This document shows, in pieces, positions 11,651-24,400 of a DNA stretch of 64,000 nucleotides. The notes beneath the pieces are model-generated. The model was not told the origin of the DNA. It did no database searches and saw only the letters and a list, made by a program, of their open reading frames with translations. A program made the translations under genes and the position numbers. Each line of letters begins with the position of its first letter. Positions within the stretch are counted from its first letter, which is position 1. This stretch comes from Stichopus chloronotus (lineage: Eukaryota > Echinodermata > Holothuroidea > Aspidochirotida > Stichopodidae), in assembly GCA_021234535.1 (NCBI GenBank), contig CM037842.1, forward strand, positions 27,056,308 through 27,120,307, read 5' to 3'.

Positions 11651-14600
11651 TCTACAATAACCATGGGCAGAATAGCAGGATTATCAAAAGATCTGTAGGA
11701 AAAAAAAAAACATGCACGTACTTGTGTTTGTTTTCAAAAGCTCATGTTCTAGCCACCTTAAATTATTGTAATTAAACCAAAGCTGGATTTACCTTCAGGG
11801 GGCCTGTAACCTATTGTGAGAGGTGCCCCTTTCGGGTCAGTTGTGAAGTTAACTGTGGACCGGGGCTATAATGTAACGCTGTCATGGGAATTTTCGGGGC
11901 CACCTAAAAGTAAAAATATTGGGGGTCCGTAACCTGTAATAGGTTGCCTCGATTACTGGGTAAATAAGGCTATGAATTAAACCCAGATTCATAAGTAGTA
12001 TTTTGGACGGGCTTCACGTATACCATTACGTTATTTAGGCTTTCACTTTACAGCAGTTTTTTCACAGTCTACATTTGATACATTGTTACACTGAACCAAA
12101 GTACAGATGAGAAAATACTGAATTCCAAACGTAAGATGAAGAGGCAAAGACACCACATGCTACGAGACTCAATTTAATCTTTTTTCTCCAAATGTCACAA
12201 CTATTACGGGTACTACGGCCATTTAATAAATGAAAGCTTGCTTGAAGTTACTACAAAAAGACCGAAAAGCGCAGTTTTCCAGACGTCACATGGCACTGAA
12301 GTTTCGAAGCTTACCTTTTTCGAGCCCAAATGCTCGCCAAATCTGTTTCGTCATCTCTTCACAAGGTCAAGACTGAGTCAACGATTAAGCGTAGGCCTAC
12401 TTCTGAAACGGTCGATAGCCTTGTTTTATGCAGACGCACAGTAGCAGCAACTTGACCAAGACTAGTGGTAATACTCAACTGTTATATAACAGTAGAACGC
12501 GCGCGGACTGTGCGTTGCTCAGCTTTTGTATAACAAAGCTGCCAGTCTAAGTTTAGGAAAGTGGATTTGCCTGGTAAACCGTACATTTATGGGTGCCGGA
12601 GTGTACAAATTAGGGTTAAAATAGTGCCCCAAGCGGCACTTGCTTTTTTCAAGGTGCCGCCAAAATATTTTTGGGTGCCGCACGCGGCTCTCGGTGCCGC
12701 GTTTGGACATGACTTGTAATGCAGCATGCAGGGTGGAGAGCAGCGTGACTATAAAGCCACCTTATACGGTGAGTGAGGACTCCTTGTTTCAAGTAGACTG
12801 AAATAATTAGAAGTATCAGATTATGTTAGAAATATTGATGTTTTGTAGGGGATACGTTGTGGATCAGTGATGGGCTGTAATTCATATAGATTTGCGTACT
12901 GTAATTTAGTAACTAGTCATTTTTGTGAGGCACCGTTGGGTCATAGGTGTAGGCTAGATCGTAATACTGTTAGGCTCTATATACACGAAAGGTGAAATTA
13001 TTGGAGGTGTGCATAGAAACTTAGACCTAAGCCTACAATGCGGTACTGGTCACTGTTGATAGGCTTAAGTTCATGGACGAAAAGGGAACATTCATATATT
13101 GACAAGTCTATTCTATTGTTTGCAGGTGTTTGGTGTTCCCGGGGTGACTCTGTTTGTGTTTTTCAGTGTGCTTTTCTCAGTGGCTTTTCTATGTGCTTTT
13201 TCTTGCGTGTTTTGATTTGCAGAGGCTTTACCAATAACAACCAGAAATTAAACGGAATTTTGAAGGGTCTATTTTAAGTGTCTGTGAGGGTCGATCCATT
13301 TGCTTAACCCCAATAAATAACCAGGGCCAGCAATAATACGTGCTGGCTCACGAAAGAACGACAGAATAGCAAACACGATTAACATATTTATAACTCTTCT
13401 ACACTTTACTGCACTTTCTCTCTCTTTTTATTAACAGGGGTACAAAACAAAGGGAAGGGACGAATTAAAGAAATCGTTCACAGTAAAATAAAAATACACC
13501 ACAAGCTTTATTCCCCTTCCACATAGACAAGACTCAAACAGACAGCGTTGTTTACGGTAATCACAAAATACATTATCTTGAACAATACACATGATCTTTG
13601 GCCAAACAAATTTTTGATCATTTTCAGGTTTGGATTCCCAAAATGATGATTCTTTGTTTCAGCAGTGCATGGGTTTTACAACCATTCCTTACCACATTTG
13701 GCCCATTTCATACAACAAGGCATTCCTGTGACGTTCTTGCAACACTTCTCTCTGTTGCAAAATTCAACTGCCTCTCAAGGACACCATTTGTATCGTCGCC
13801 AGGATTTCTTGAGAGCCAATTTTTAAGTAAGCACTCAAAATAGGAAATGGACTAGAAGTAGGTGTGCAGACTAAGAATTTTAAAATGCTCTAAAAATTAA
13901 ACACTACAAGGTTTGGTGCGAGTAGTGACTAATGACATATAAAATATTTTTTGTTCCAAAAAGTTACTAAAAATTGGGCAAATTGGTATTTTCAATACAA
14001 CAGTAATCTGAATAGCTACTGCACACGAAAGAAACCCTGCTAATTAGCACAAGAGACGTACAGAATTAACTGTCATCAAGATGCCATCTTCAGAAACACT
14101 TTCATATCTATTGACTTTCAGGAATACAAACAGTAATTAACTCCTGCCCATGATATGCTCACTTCATACCACTTGCAGGTTTAAGTTCTTTGTAATATCT
14201 CTCTTACAGTTTTTTTTTTCTTTTTGTACCTTTCGTCTTCTACATTAGATGAACTTAAATTTGCATGAAAGAGATTCTCTTGCTTTGCTATAATTGCTTA
14301 CAAACTAATCATTAACGCGAAACAACTTGTTTTGAACTCCACTATACAGACCATTTCCAGACTTACCTTGACCGCACACAACCTCTGCTAGAACAAAAAA
14401 TCATCCATGTGACTCCTAAAGGATTTACTGGATAAAAAAAAGTTTGAGGTTTCCATGTTTCTAATATAAAGGGAACCATCCCACACACCTACAATTATAC
14501 ATCTTCAGCCTTTGGTAATAGATTATTTCCAAGTAAATTTCATTTGAACAAAAATAAGACTTTACCCCATGAGGTGGCTCACATGTCAGTTTTAGTTTGA

Positions 14601-16424
14601 TAAACAAACACTGTAAAATGCATAATAACAGGCATCTAGACAAGTCAGCCAACTGAGTAAGGGAAGGCTGCAAAATTCAACCGCTGTTTTCTTAAGTTGG
14701 CAACATGGTCGACTACTGTTCATTACTTACTTTGACTATCGCTCACACCAGAGCACACAACCATTGTGTCTCTGTGAAACTTCATGATCACAGAACAACA
14801 AGCAAAATGCATATGTATTGTTGTGAACAATAGCTGGAATTGGTTGTTACTCATTATCTGCTGGTTACTGTGCTCATCACAAGGAGTAGAGACTCCTGAA
14901 AACTTGGGAACAATGGCAAAATTGTGTAAGACTTCTCTTATACCATCTATCTTTATTTTGAGTTGATCATGAATTGGTACAAGTCATCTTGATCAAATAA
15001 AACGAAAGCACAAAGATATGTAGATAATGGGGAAAGTTAAAGTACTGAAATAATTCATAATTACATACATTCTACAGAGTGCATAGAACTTCAAGTGATA
15101 TGGCTCTTATCAGCACTGGTAAGTTGAAAAAAATATATCAAATTGCATACTGTAAAAGAAATAATCAAACCTACTACATAAAGTGCAAAAAAGAATACAA
15201 CATTGATACAGATTTAAGACACCAAATTAACAGCCCCTTGGTAATATTTGATGACACATGTCTCCAACCACAAACCCCATGATAGACAACTAAGGAATAT
15301 GAGGACAATACCAGAACTAAAACAAATATAAATATAATCGTTGGAATACCTATTTCACCAACTTTTAGGAAAGACCACTGTTTGACATCACGGACTTTCC
15401 GATCTAATGCAATTACAAAAAAAATGACACACTGAACAAGAATCAAACAATAAACTTGTTCTTGATTCGATCAACTGAGGCCAAAGTTCATGAAGAATCC
15501 TGCGCTGTCCATACCTGTCATTGTGTTATCACAATAATACATATTTGATGACAAAAATATAACAACAGGCACAAACGTATAGATTTTCACAACTTTGACA
15601 AAAAGAGAAACCAGAATGTAAAATATGCCCTGATGGCGCAAACGAGTACACATATAGTCGATCATGGGTGGAGAAAGTTGAGAGGCCATGAGGCTCGGTC
15701 CCACGAAATTTGTGCATTAAGAGGGAAAATTGTGTATCTGGAGAGAAAGTTTGGCACTTGAGGGAGATTTACCCTTTTTTTAACAGAAATATAAAGAGAA
15801 ATTGTGGAAAATATAGGCCCCTTCCCAGGAAATGAACATTTTTTTCCAGCACTGAGTTGAGGACCTACCATATCTTGGCAGCACAGAAAGATGAGATGTA
15901 TTTGTTGAGTGGTATAGTCACCATGGTAACTGTTGAAAATAAGGTCACTTTCAGTGACTTTTTTGATAGCCTTCTTCCTTGCCCTATGGATGTTTTAGCA
16001 AGATAAACTTACGACCTGTTCCAAAGTTTTTGACATTGTTGCGATTTATTCACAAAAGTTAACGAATTTAAAAAATTTAACAATTTGAAACATCTTGAGG
16101 TTCACGTTGATGTGGATTTCATCACAGTGGCCTTAATCTTCTTCTTCATTACATCTGTGTACCAGATGCAAGATCAGAGTACACCGTAACTTCTGCCCTC
16201 AAGACATCATATGACAGGCTGTCCTACGCAAACTTACAACACTACAAGTACACATAATACACACTCCATCCTTATTGCATAGGTATACAAATGTCACAGA
16301 AACCAAACGTCCAACCAACTGAAAAGTCTTCAAAAAATTGCTTCATCCTCTTCTGTTTCTCCAGAATAAGAGATAAAAATGACACACTTGGATTTAAACA
16401 CTGGTGTGTTATTACATGCACACA
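11651..16424. other. Intergenic DNA, no gene recognised
   Basis: No splice-flanked coding segment or RNA gene could be supported. 11780-11960 (CAGGGGGCCTGTAACC, GGGGCCACCTAAAAG) and 12590-12710 (several GGTGCCGC copies) look like degraded transposon ends, possibly linked to the hAT relic beside them. Confidence 0.4.
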
Positions 16425-16514
16425 TGAGTACACACATATATATGTATGTACATATTCATGTATGCACATACATACAGGCATACACACATGCATATATACA
16501 TATACATATATATC

Positions 16515-16545
<31 letters not shown>
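16425..16545. repeat. CA/TA mixed microsatellite
   Basis: ACACACATATATATGTATGT grading through CATACA units into TATATATATA, with short interruptions. Confidence 0.9.
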
Positions 16546-17960
16546 TTTTTAAATGGCCCTAAAACTCCATCCTTCCATTTATAATGTTATTTCAGCTTTT
16601 AGGGAAACAGTACTCAATGGGAATGTTTCCGTCAATCCTCATTTAATCTATTTTTCTACTGATTACACGTCGAAACTACATCAAAGTTAGATGAATTAAA
16701 AGAACCAACATTACGGGAAATGTAGGCCAGAAAGTTATTCGTAGTGTCGTCATTGCACTATTTCTGATGATAGAGGGATATGTTAATGGGCAGACTGGGT
16801 GCTACACAGAAGAGATGCGTACAAACACACAGGCATTTTTTTTTTTTTCAAACTTCAATGTCAATCATTGCTTATGAACATTTTCTACATTAAATATATA
16901 ATTTTGTACAATAATAAATAGACATGAGTAGTAATATTTGCACACTTCCATTGTATCCCTTCGCTCTTCTTGTTTGTAAATGCCGGTAGTCACATTTCTT
17001 TGAATGTTGAACCTGCAAAGGAAAAACAAGGTGTCAAGAGAGAAAATGAGTATTCCGGTGACAAGATAAAAGATCGAGGTTGTCAAAGGAAGATGTTAGG
17101 TTTTCACTGCAAGCACTTAAAACATCTCGACAATGTCTCGTTTGAAACTTAGGATATTGCCCTTTGAAGAAAGACTGCTCTGATCAAGAACAATTACCAG
17201 TTGCCTCAAGGTTACAAATTTCATGTAACATTCACCAAATTGCAACAACAGTAAAGTCTTTCCACTTCTTTTACGCTGAAGAGGGTACGTAAAACTAAAA
17301 TATGACGACACCCAAAAATAAGGTTTGCATTATTGGGGCTTGAACTTTAAAAAGTTGTGAAAATAAGTGCTGGCAACCCTTAAAGTATCGCAACGTTTCT
17401 TTTACGCATAGTTCCCAGAAAAATTTTGGTGACCACTAGGGTTGGAGATAGACAAATTTTGGTGTCAGGTTCCAAGTGAGGGAACCAGCCACTTCTGGTG
17501 GGGCAGAGAGACTTGCATCGGGATCCCTGTTAGGGTCCATAGAGCAGAGCTCCCACAATTGTTTACATTTAGTAAGCTGTTGAGGGAGAGCGCTCGCAAA
17601 ATCTTGGGTTGTCAGCTCAATAGGGAGCTTCTCCCTTAGTTTACTACACTTTTAGAAGTAAGTGTCGAGTGATAAGATGTAAATTGATCACGATGCCAGG
17701 CAGGAATTACTAGTCTCGGGTGGTGCCACCTTTACATGTCGACCATAGCTACACCCCTGGTGACCATACTCAATACTAGTACCATTTTTGTCTGAAATCT
17801 TCTTGAAAATTACAATTTACGGTTTGAGAAATTGATAAAGATGTCGAATTAAATCTATCACGACAACAGATGTACAAGACGTAGTTTTCATAAAGACAGA
17901 GTAATTCAGAGATGCCAAGCTATGGTCACTATCTTAAAGGGGTTCTTTGAGTTGATGTGA
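16546..17960. other. Downstream flank of the C2CD2L-type gene
   Basis: No coding segment recognised. 17153-17222 is one copy of a dispersed repeat, with the partner at 27221-27290; shared blocks are GAAGAAAGACTG and CCAGTTGCCTCAAGGTTAC. Confidence 0.4.
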
Positions 17961-17966
17961 TTTATT
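17961..17966 (-). promoter_or_regulatory. C2CD2L: Candidate polyadenylation signal (AATAAA)
   Basis: TTTATT on the plus strand is AATAAA on the gene strand, 400 bases after the stop codon at 18366, and the first such hexamer I see in the 3' flank. It implies a 3'UTR of roughly 420 bases. No transcript evidence is available here. Confidence 0.4.
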
Positions 17967-18365
17967 TTGTGCCAAGTTTGACAGAAACTATTTCATGCCA
18001 ATACCTCCAGTTAGACTCACTATTCATGTATCTATTCCTACATACACTTAAAATGTGAGGCATTGTAGTATTTTTATGAACAGAAATTGCTTACATTTAA
18101 TACATTATAGTAAAAAGTGTCTGATCACAGACTTTCAGTGAGTGATTTCGATTGTTAATTACCCTTCTCATTATTGCTTCAGTTGGATGTCTGATGTTCA
18201 GAGTAACTTCGTTTGACTATTTAAGATCGACATATGAGTAATACTCAACAGGTGAAACAAAATATCATGAAATTTGTGAAGCGACTCAATAAGCCTCTTT
18301 AATGTTACCCTAAGTGATTCAATTTATCCTTACTGACCCTTCCTTCCTCTGTATCCACACTGACT

Positions 18366-18493
18366 TCAGACATTGGATTCGGTATAGGACAATCTGTCTA
18401 CGCTTATCTGGCTACCACTGGCTGGACCTGGCGTAGTCGTTGGCCTAAAGGGCTCTCGATCAACGGTTAAGTATCTCTCATACTTTATGTCAC
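18366..18493 (-). CDS. C2CD2L: C2CD2L-type gene, last coding exon
   Basis: A strong acceptor (CTTCCCGTCCAG) precedes 18493. It enters in phase 1, reads GDIKYERYLTVDREPFRP, then a Thr/Pro/Ser-rich stretch, and ends SYTESNV with TGA at 18366-18368. The final S-N-V fits a class I PDZ ligand (S/T-x-hydrophobic). It is in frame with the preceding exon, so the coding chain closes properly. Confidence 0.75.
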
Positions 18494-21400
18494 CTGGACG
18501 GGAAGCGTGTGGGAGGTTAACTTAACTTGTGGTTTAAGTGGGCAACAAACAAATTGACATATCGCATGCAGTCACGTATTATCAAATTAAGCAGTAAAAC
18601 AAAGTACACCAACAAATGCTTACCAGCATTAGAAGCAAGATAGACATGTTCCAAAATAGACAAATTTACAAACTAACTTTCAAAACAGTCAGACATGTTG
18701 AAACTAGAGTGAACTTTCCTGCAATGTAAACAACGTGAAGATTTGATACGCACAAATTAAATCTCATTAAAAATGAGAACGTCTCCAAAACTGATCTGCA
18801 AAGAATAACGTTTTACCACTACATTGATTCACTTGTTTTGGACATGGAATTACAAGGCATTGTAAATACTGATGAGTTTCACATACTCCCTGTCTAACCA
18901 TTCCTAGAGAGCATTGTAACAAATTTCACAACCATTCACGAGGCAAGATTGAGCATCAAAAACCATGCCTTTGAAAAAGGACTTGGCAACAACACAGATG
19001 AAGCACATAATTCAAATTTAAATATGATCCTTGGATCCAACAAACCCCTTTAAATGAAAGATTTATATATGACCAATAATTAGGTTTCCTTGGCTCCAAA
19101 AGTCCGCTCCATACAAAAAGATTTCAATGTGACCAATAATTACATTGCCTTGGCTCCAGCACATCCCCTTTAACAAATGACATTATCTTACTAAATGATG
19201 AAATAGGGTATTTGGAGAGAGCAAATATGCAATACACTGAAACACTTACCAGTACTGGCCGATCTAGTGTACTGATTGGAGGCAGGCACTCTCAAGGTGT
19301 TTCCGGTTTTCTGTTTTGGAGCGGTCGGCGTATCTGACATGGTAGCATCTTCCGTCTCCGTCTTCAGGTTGATGCTCGAGTGATACTGGCGTTCTTTTGG
19401 CTTTTTCCGTCTGATGAAACCTAGGAAACGCTTCTTTTTCTTCTTTGGTGACTTTTCTGCGGTGTGCAAGAAAAGGTTAAGTTACAAAATTAGTGTTGAA
19501 CATACCAGACATTTTAAACACGCTGTGACAACCTCTGAGCTGGCTATTACATCATGCTATAATGGGGTTGGTTTGCTGTACCTCAGGCCTGTGTACATAC
19601 TAACATGGTAAGATGAGGTTGGTAAAAATAGCTGCAGGATATACTTTAATGAGGTAACTGTACCTCAGCTTTAGATAAGCTCCAAAGCTATGATGGCATT
19701 TGCCATACCTCATACCTGAACATAATACCATGCTATGAAGAGGTTGGTGGTGCACTGTACCTCAAATCTGAAAGTAAACTACCATGTAACAATGAGGATG
19801 ATTCACTCTATCTCAGTTCTGAAGATGTGCACTTCATACCTTGAGATACAGAACTATTTTCTAGTCATCTCTTTGGAAATAAAATCCTCACAAAGAGGAC
19901 TTCCCATATTCTCTGAACTGACACTACCGACATATTCATTGTTTGACAGTGCCAATTAACTCTGTACCATAAAAGGAAACAATAAGTATGTGCATGTCAT
20001 GGACCAGAATAATACAATGACCCACCAGACATTATGGAACCGCTAACATCAGAGTCTGGAATATCCAGGGTCTTAGCCCTTCTCAGCTGAGGTTCTGGAG
20101 AACGGCTACTGACACTGCTGTCATCAAAACTAGAACTTCTTGAGCTCCCCTTTCCTCCTACTCCACCATCCTTGCTCTTCCGACGGAAAAAAAGGAACCG
20201 CCGTTTGCTAGCTCTGGAGGAGCTGCCTGAGTGTGGCAATGGGAGGGACAAAGATTTAGAAATGGAAAAACAAAACGGCAATTGTTGTGAATATTTCTAT
20301 TTTTTTTAGCAACTGCGTGAGACAAATAACATTAATGGAATGAGTTAAATGCCTGATATTGTTGTCACAACAATGCGTTTTTACTATACAAGAAGCTTTC
20401 TACCTACATACTCTCTTGCAAACCTTCCAACGGTACATTTTTCTCTTGTTAAACATTCTCACATAAAGTCACGCTCTCATAAGACCTTAACATCCACTTC
20501 CAGGTTTTCACATGAATTTATTCCCTTGCAAAACATATCCACATAAAGTTATTCTCTTAAGCCCTATCTACATGGATTTGTTCTCTGTCAAGAACTTCCT
20601 ACATAAATTTCTATACTTTTGTAAGTCCTCTCTTAGAGTTTTCTTCATCAATTCATTCTCTTTTAAGAGCTTTCATGATGGACAAATTCCTTATCCCTCT
20701 ATAGAGCCTTTCTTTACAAGATTGACAAATGACTTGAAATAGTAGCTGGTATCATTGCATGATTTATTTTAACCAATCCTTGGGGGACAAGATTCCATGC
20801 AGACAACCTCAAAGGTATAACTTTCATGATCTTTTATTCTCTTATTCTACCTTATTTCAAGTGTTTACCAGTTAAAGTGAGTACAATCCATCCATAAAAA
20901 ACATAAAAAAAAACAGCAACCATATCATGTGACTTTTGTGGCTATGTAGAACAGAACGAATCACGGCAAGATGCTTTAGAACTGTAACCCATCATTCTTT
21001 TAGTGGTCGTAATAATGTAATCCCCCATATCTAGAGGACAGGAAGTTACCCTTTTGTAAATTTGCAATTTCGTTTTGTAATCTGTTTTACAGATTTGCAT
21101 GCCTTTCTATTTTTACTTCCACTTCACATTTGGAGAAAGAGAACCATGAACCATCTGTCCATCTTACCTCTGGCTGCGATTGTTTCTGATACCTTGGAGT
21201 CATCCGTTGAATCTTGCAAATTTGAATAATCATCTGTCGGGCTCTGATGAAGATGAAAAAGCATAAGAGTTGTTTCTATCTGAAGGAAAATAACCAGGCA
21301 TTAAATTTGACTCATAAAGTAAAAAAAATCTTAAAATTGCAGTCCACTACCATGCTATGAAACAAACAATCAATTACATTGGATATGTCTTCAGAAACTT

Positions 21401-24400
21401 CAGAGATATATTAAAACAGTACTCAAAGTTAAATGCCACTCTATTCATGTCATCCAGACTAACTTAGCATCACCTGTTTCAAAATTCCATCTGTGATCAC
21501 AACTAATCATTTCAAAATATACAATAGTTTATAAAACTTCTTACACTGACCTAATGTTTTCATATCATTGCAGTACAAAAGACGTTTTTGGTTAGACTGT
21601 TTTAAAAATGGCTCTACTACAAAATCTGACACTAAATAACAAACACCAATTTACTTATTTGTCTTAATATGAAATTTTCTAATTCAGTGTTTTTGTTAAA
21701 TTTCAGTTGATACTCTGTAGGTTTTCACAAGCCACAAAGAAGTGTAAGAAAACAGACAAATTTGCATCAGGCACGAAATACTGTACTCAAATACCAGCAC
21801 TATTCATCAACCAATTCCATGGAAACGTTACGTTAATTTACACTTATAACTTACACAACCAGAGAAAATTCACGGTTATTATTTTAAATCTTCACAGGCA
21901 TAAAAAACACCAACTGTAAGTATGCAGATGTGGACATGATTCTGCAAACTGATTCATGTATTAAGATATTGCTGGCAATAAAGTACTGCGTAATGGCATA
22001 GTAGGAGTATTTGCATTAGAATGACAATGGTTGCTATGATAAGTGGAATGTGACCTTACATTTGTTGTAAACTCATTTTATGTCTTATGTGCATGGATAG
22101 AAGCCAGAAAAAAATGGAACTGAATCTTTTATGGGGAAATATCAAAGTTCTACAGTCATGCAAATGTAATGATGACTGAAAAATGTGGAAGTAACACGTT
22201 ATTTTGATAAAATGTATAATGACAAAGTAAAACACATTTGATGCCATCACACTTGATAATAGTTTCCAATGAAAGGAGTGTCCCAGTGATAATTTATTTA
22301 AAGGGTTCATATGAAACTGAGTAATCTTTCTTTCCAGGTACTTCAAACCCTGCACATATATTTTGTTCATAACTCAAAATAATGCTGTTCAAAGAAAGAA
22401 AAAAAGAAAACAAATGGCAGCACTTGCCTTGGAAACTGTAAAGATACATCAAGGTTATAAAACATCGTAACAGCAATGCCAAATCACTGCAATATTCTCT
22501 TTTTGTATTATTTTAAATTCCTTTGATTATTTCACCTTAAAATTAGGCAACTTTATTATTTTAAATTAAATTGCTTATTTCAACTTAAAATAAGGCACCA
22601 GTGAAGAATGCAGGTTGGGTTCATAGTACAGTCGATTGACCATAAAATGCATTGCACTTACATCTCTTAATCTACAACTATGTGTAATTTAAGACAACCA
22701 AGATTATAAAGAATACAAAGAGCATTTGAGAAGTTACGTTTGTGGGACATAACGGATCAACTACTATGAAATAGTCAATGTGACTTAGATTTCTTTAAAA
22801 ATCCATCAGATTCCAAATGGAACATGCTGCTGAAATACTTTTTGACAACAAAGCGGGAAAATGCTACTTATGTTTGTGAACTTTCAGTGTTCTTCCTTCA
22901 TGTTGAATTTCTTCAACGCATTCAGTCTCACATGATTTGCAATGCACAATCAACCACAAGCTTTCTTCTCACAGTATTTGACAATAATATCTCAAAATTT
23001 TGACACTTTCAACATTTTGACATCATCGATACTGCTGCCCCAGCAATTTTCCAAAAGCTTCAAAAAGAAGAAAAAAACTGTTTGTGCTACTGTAAAACCA
23101 GAAGTATGCCCTCTATTTGCTCAAAGCTATTTGAAATTATGCCCTATCACATGTACAGTATCGTTCACCAATGTGGTGAAGGATAAAAGCAACAGTTGTA
23201 CTGAATGTGTTAAAGAAACTACATGCCTATCCACTAGACGAACACTGGATGTACATTTGTGCAGTTGTTTTTAATGTCACTTGAATTTCTGTTCAGTCCA
23301 TTCTAAGAAAGAAGCCAGTTATGATGAACACACAGCAAGCTAGCAGTCTGTTAATTACAGTAATTCTCCACCACAGCTTCTCATGTCGCTTAGAAATAAA
23401 CAAACATTTTTGTATGCAAGTCATCATTCTCATTTTAAAGAAATATCTCAAAAAATTGGAATTTTTTTAGTAAATATTCAAGATATTAGCCTGGTGCTAG
23501 AAATCAACTGGTTGTGACGTAGTACCAACAAATCTAGATTGAATATTGCTGTTGACTTTTATCTCACACTGTGAGTTCCAGTACTGTTCTGATCTCTTAT
23601 TTGGTGATAAGACCTTAGTTGCATCACGGTACACCATAAACCTACTTTTCAAAGCATTGTCCTGAGCGTGCTAATTGTTTAAGGATTAGTTGAGTTAAAT
23701 GACGTTGCTCGAAAATGATACTGAACTGGGACCGATGAATAAAGGATCAAAATACCTTCCATGTTCACCTAAAAGAACAGTTCCGCTGGTTTTACCAGTG
23801 AAAAATAACTTACTGAATGTAGGCATCCATGAGGTTTTTATAATCTCTGAACTAAAGAGGTTTCTCATTACAAGGAATTGCTAGAAACAAAAAGATTGCA
23901 AAAAAATGAAAACAATATTTGTTGGTTCAACATCACATATATTCAGGCTCATGCTGCAGCCCAATTGTCAAAGCATTTATGCACATCTAAGGAAGCTGTT
24001 TAAGTGATAAAACAGTAAAAAATCTCATATCTTACATTAAGTTTTCTTGTAGTTGGAGAATCCCTTTAATTATGCAAGCGTTTTTAATCTGCACGTTTGA
24101 CTTATTACACACTACAAAGCAGGTATCATACACAAACAGGTTTTATATGTTGATATATGTTTTGATGAATCCATGCAGTTAACAGCAACCAGGGACATTT
24201 GCCACAAGGACACTTTTTTGTCATTAATGTCTAAACTTCAGGAGTTAAGGTTTACCAGTAAAATGAGGAAACTGTGTCTGAATAAACTTGAAGTCTGTAT
24301 CTACAGCAAAAGAACTAGTAATGACCGTAACAAACTTGTAGATACTAAATGCAGGAATTCTCTCTTGGTAGAATGTATCAATATATAAATGCATCCACTC

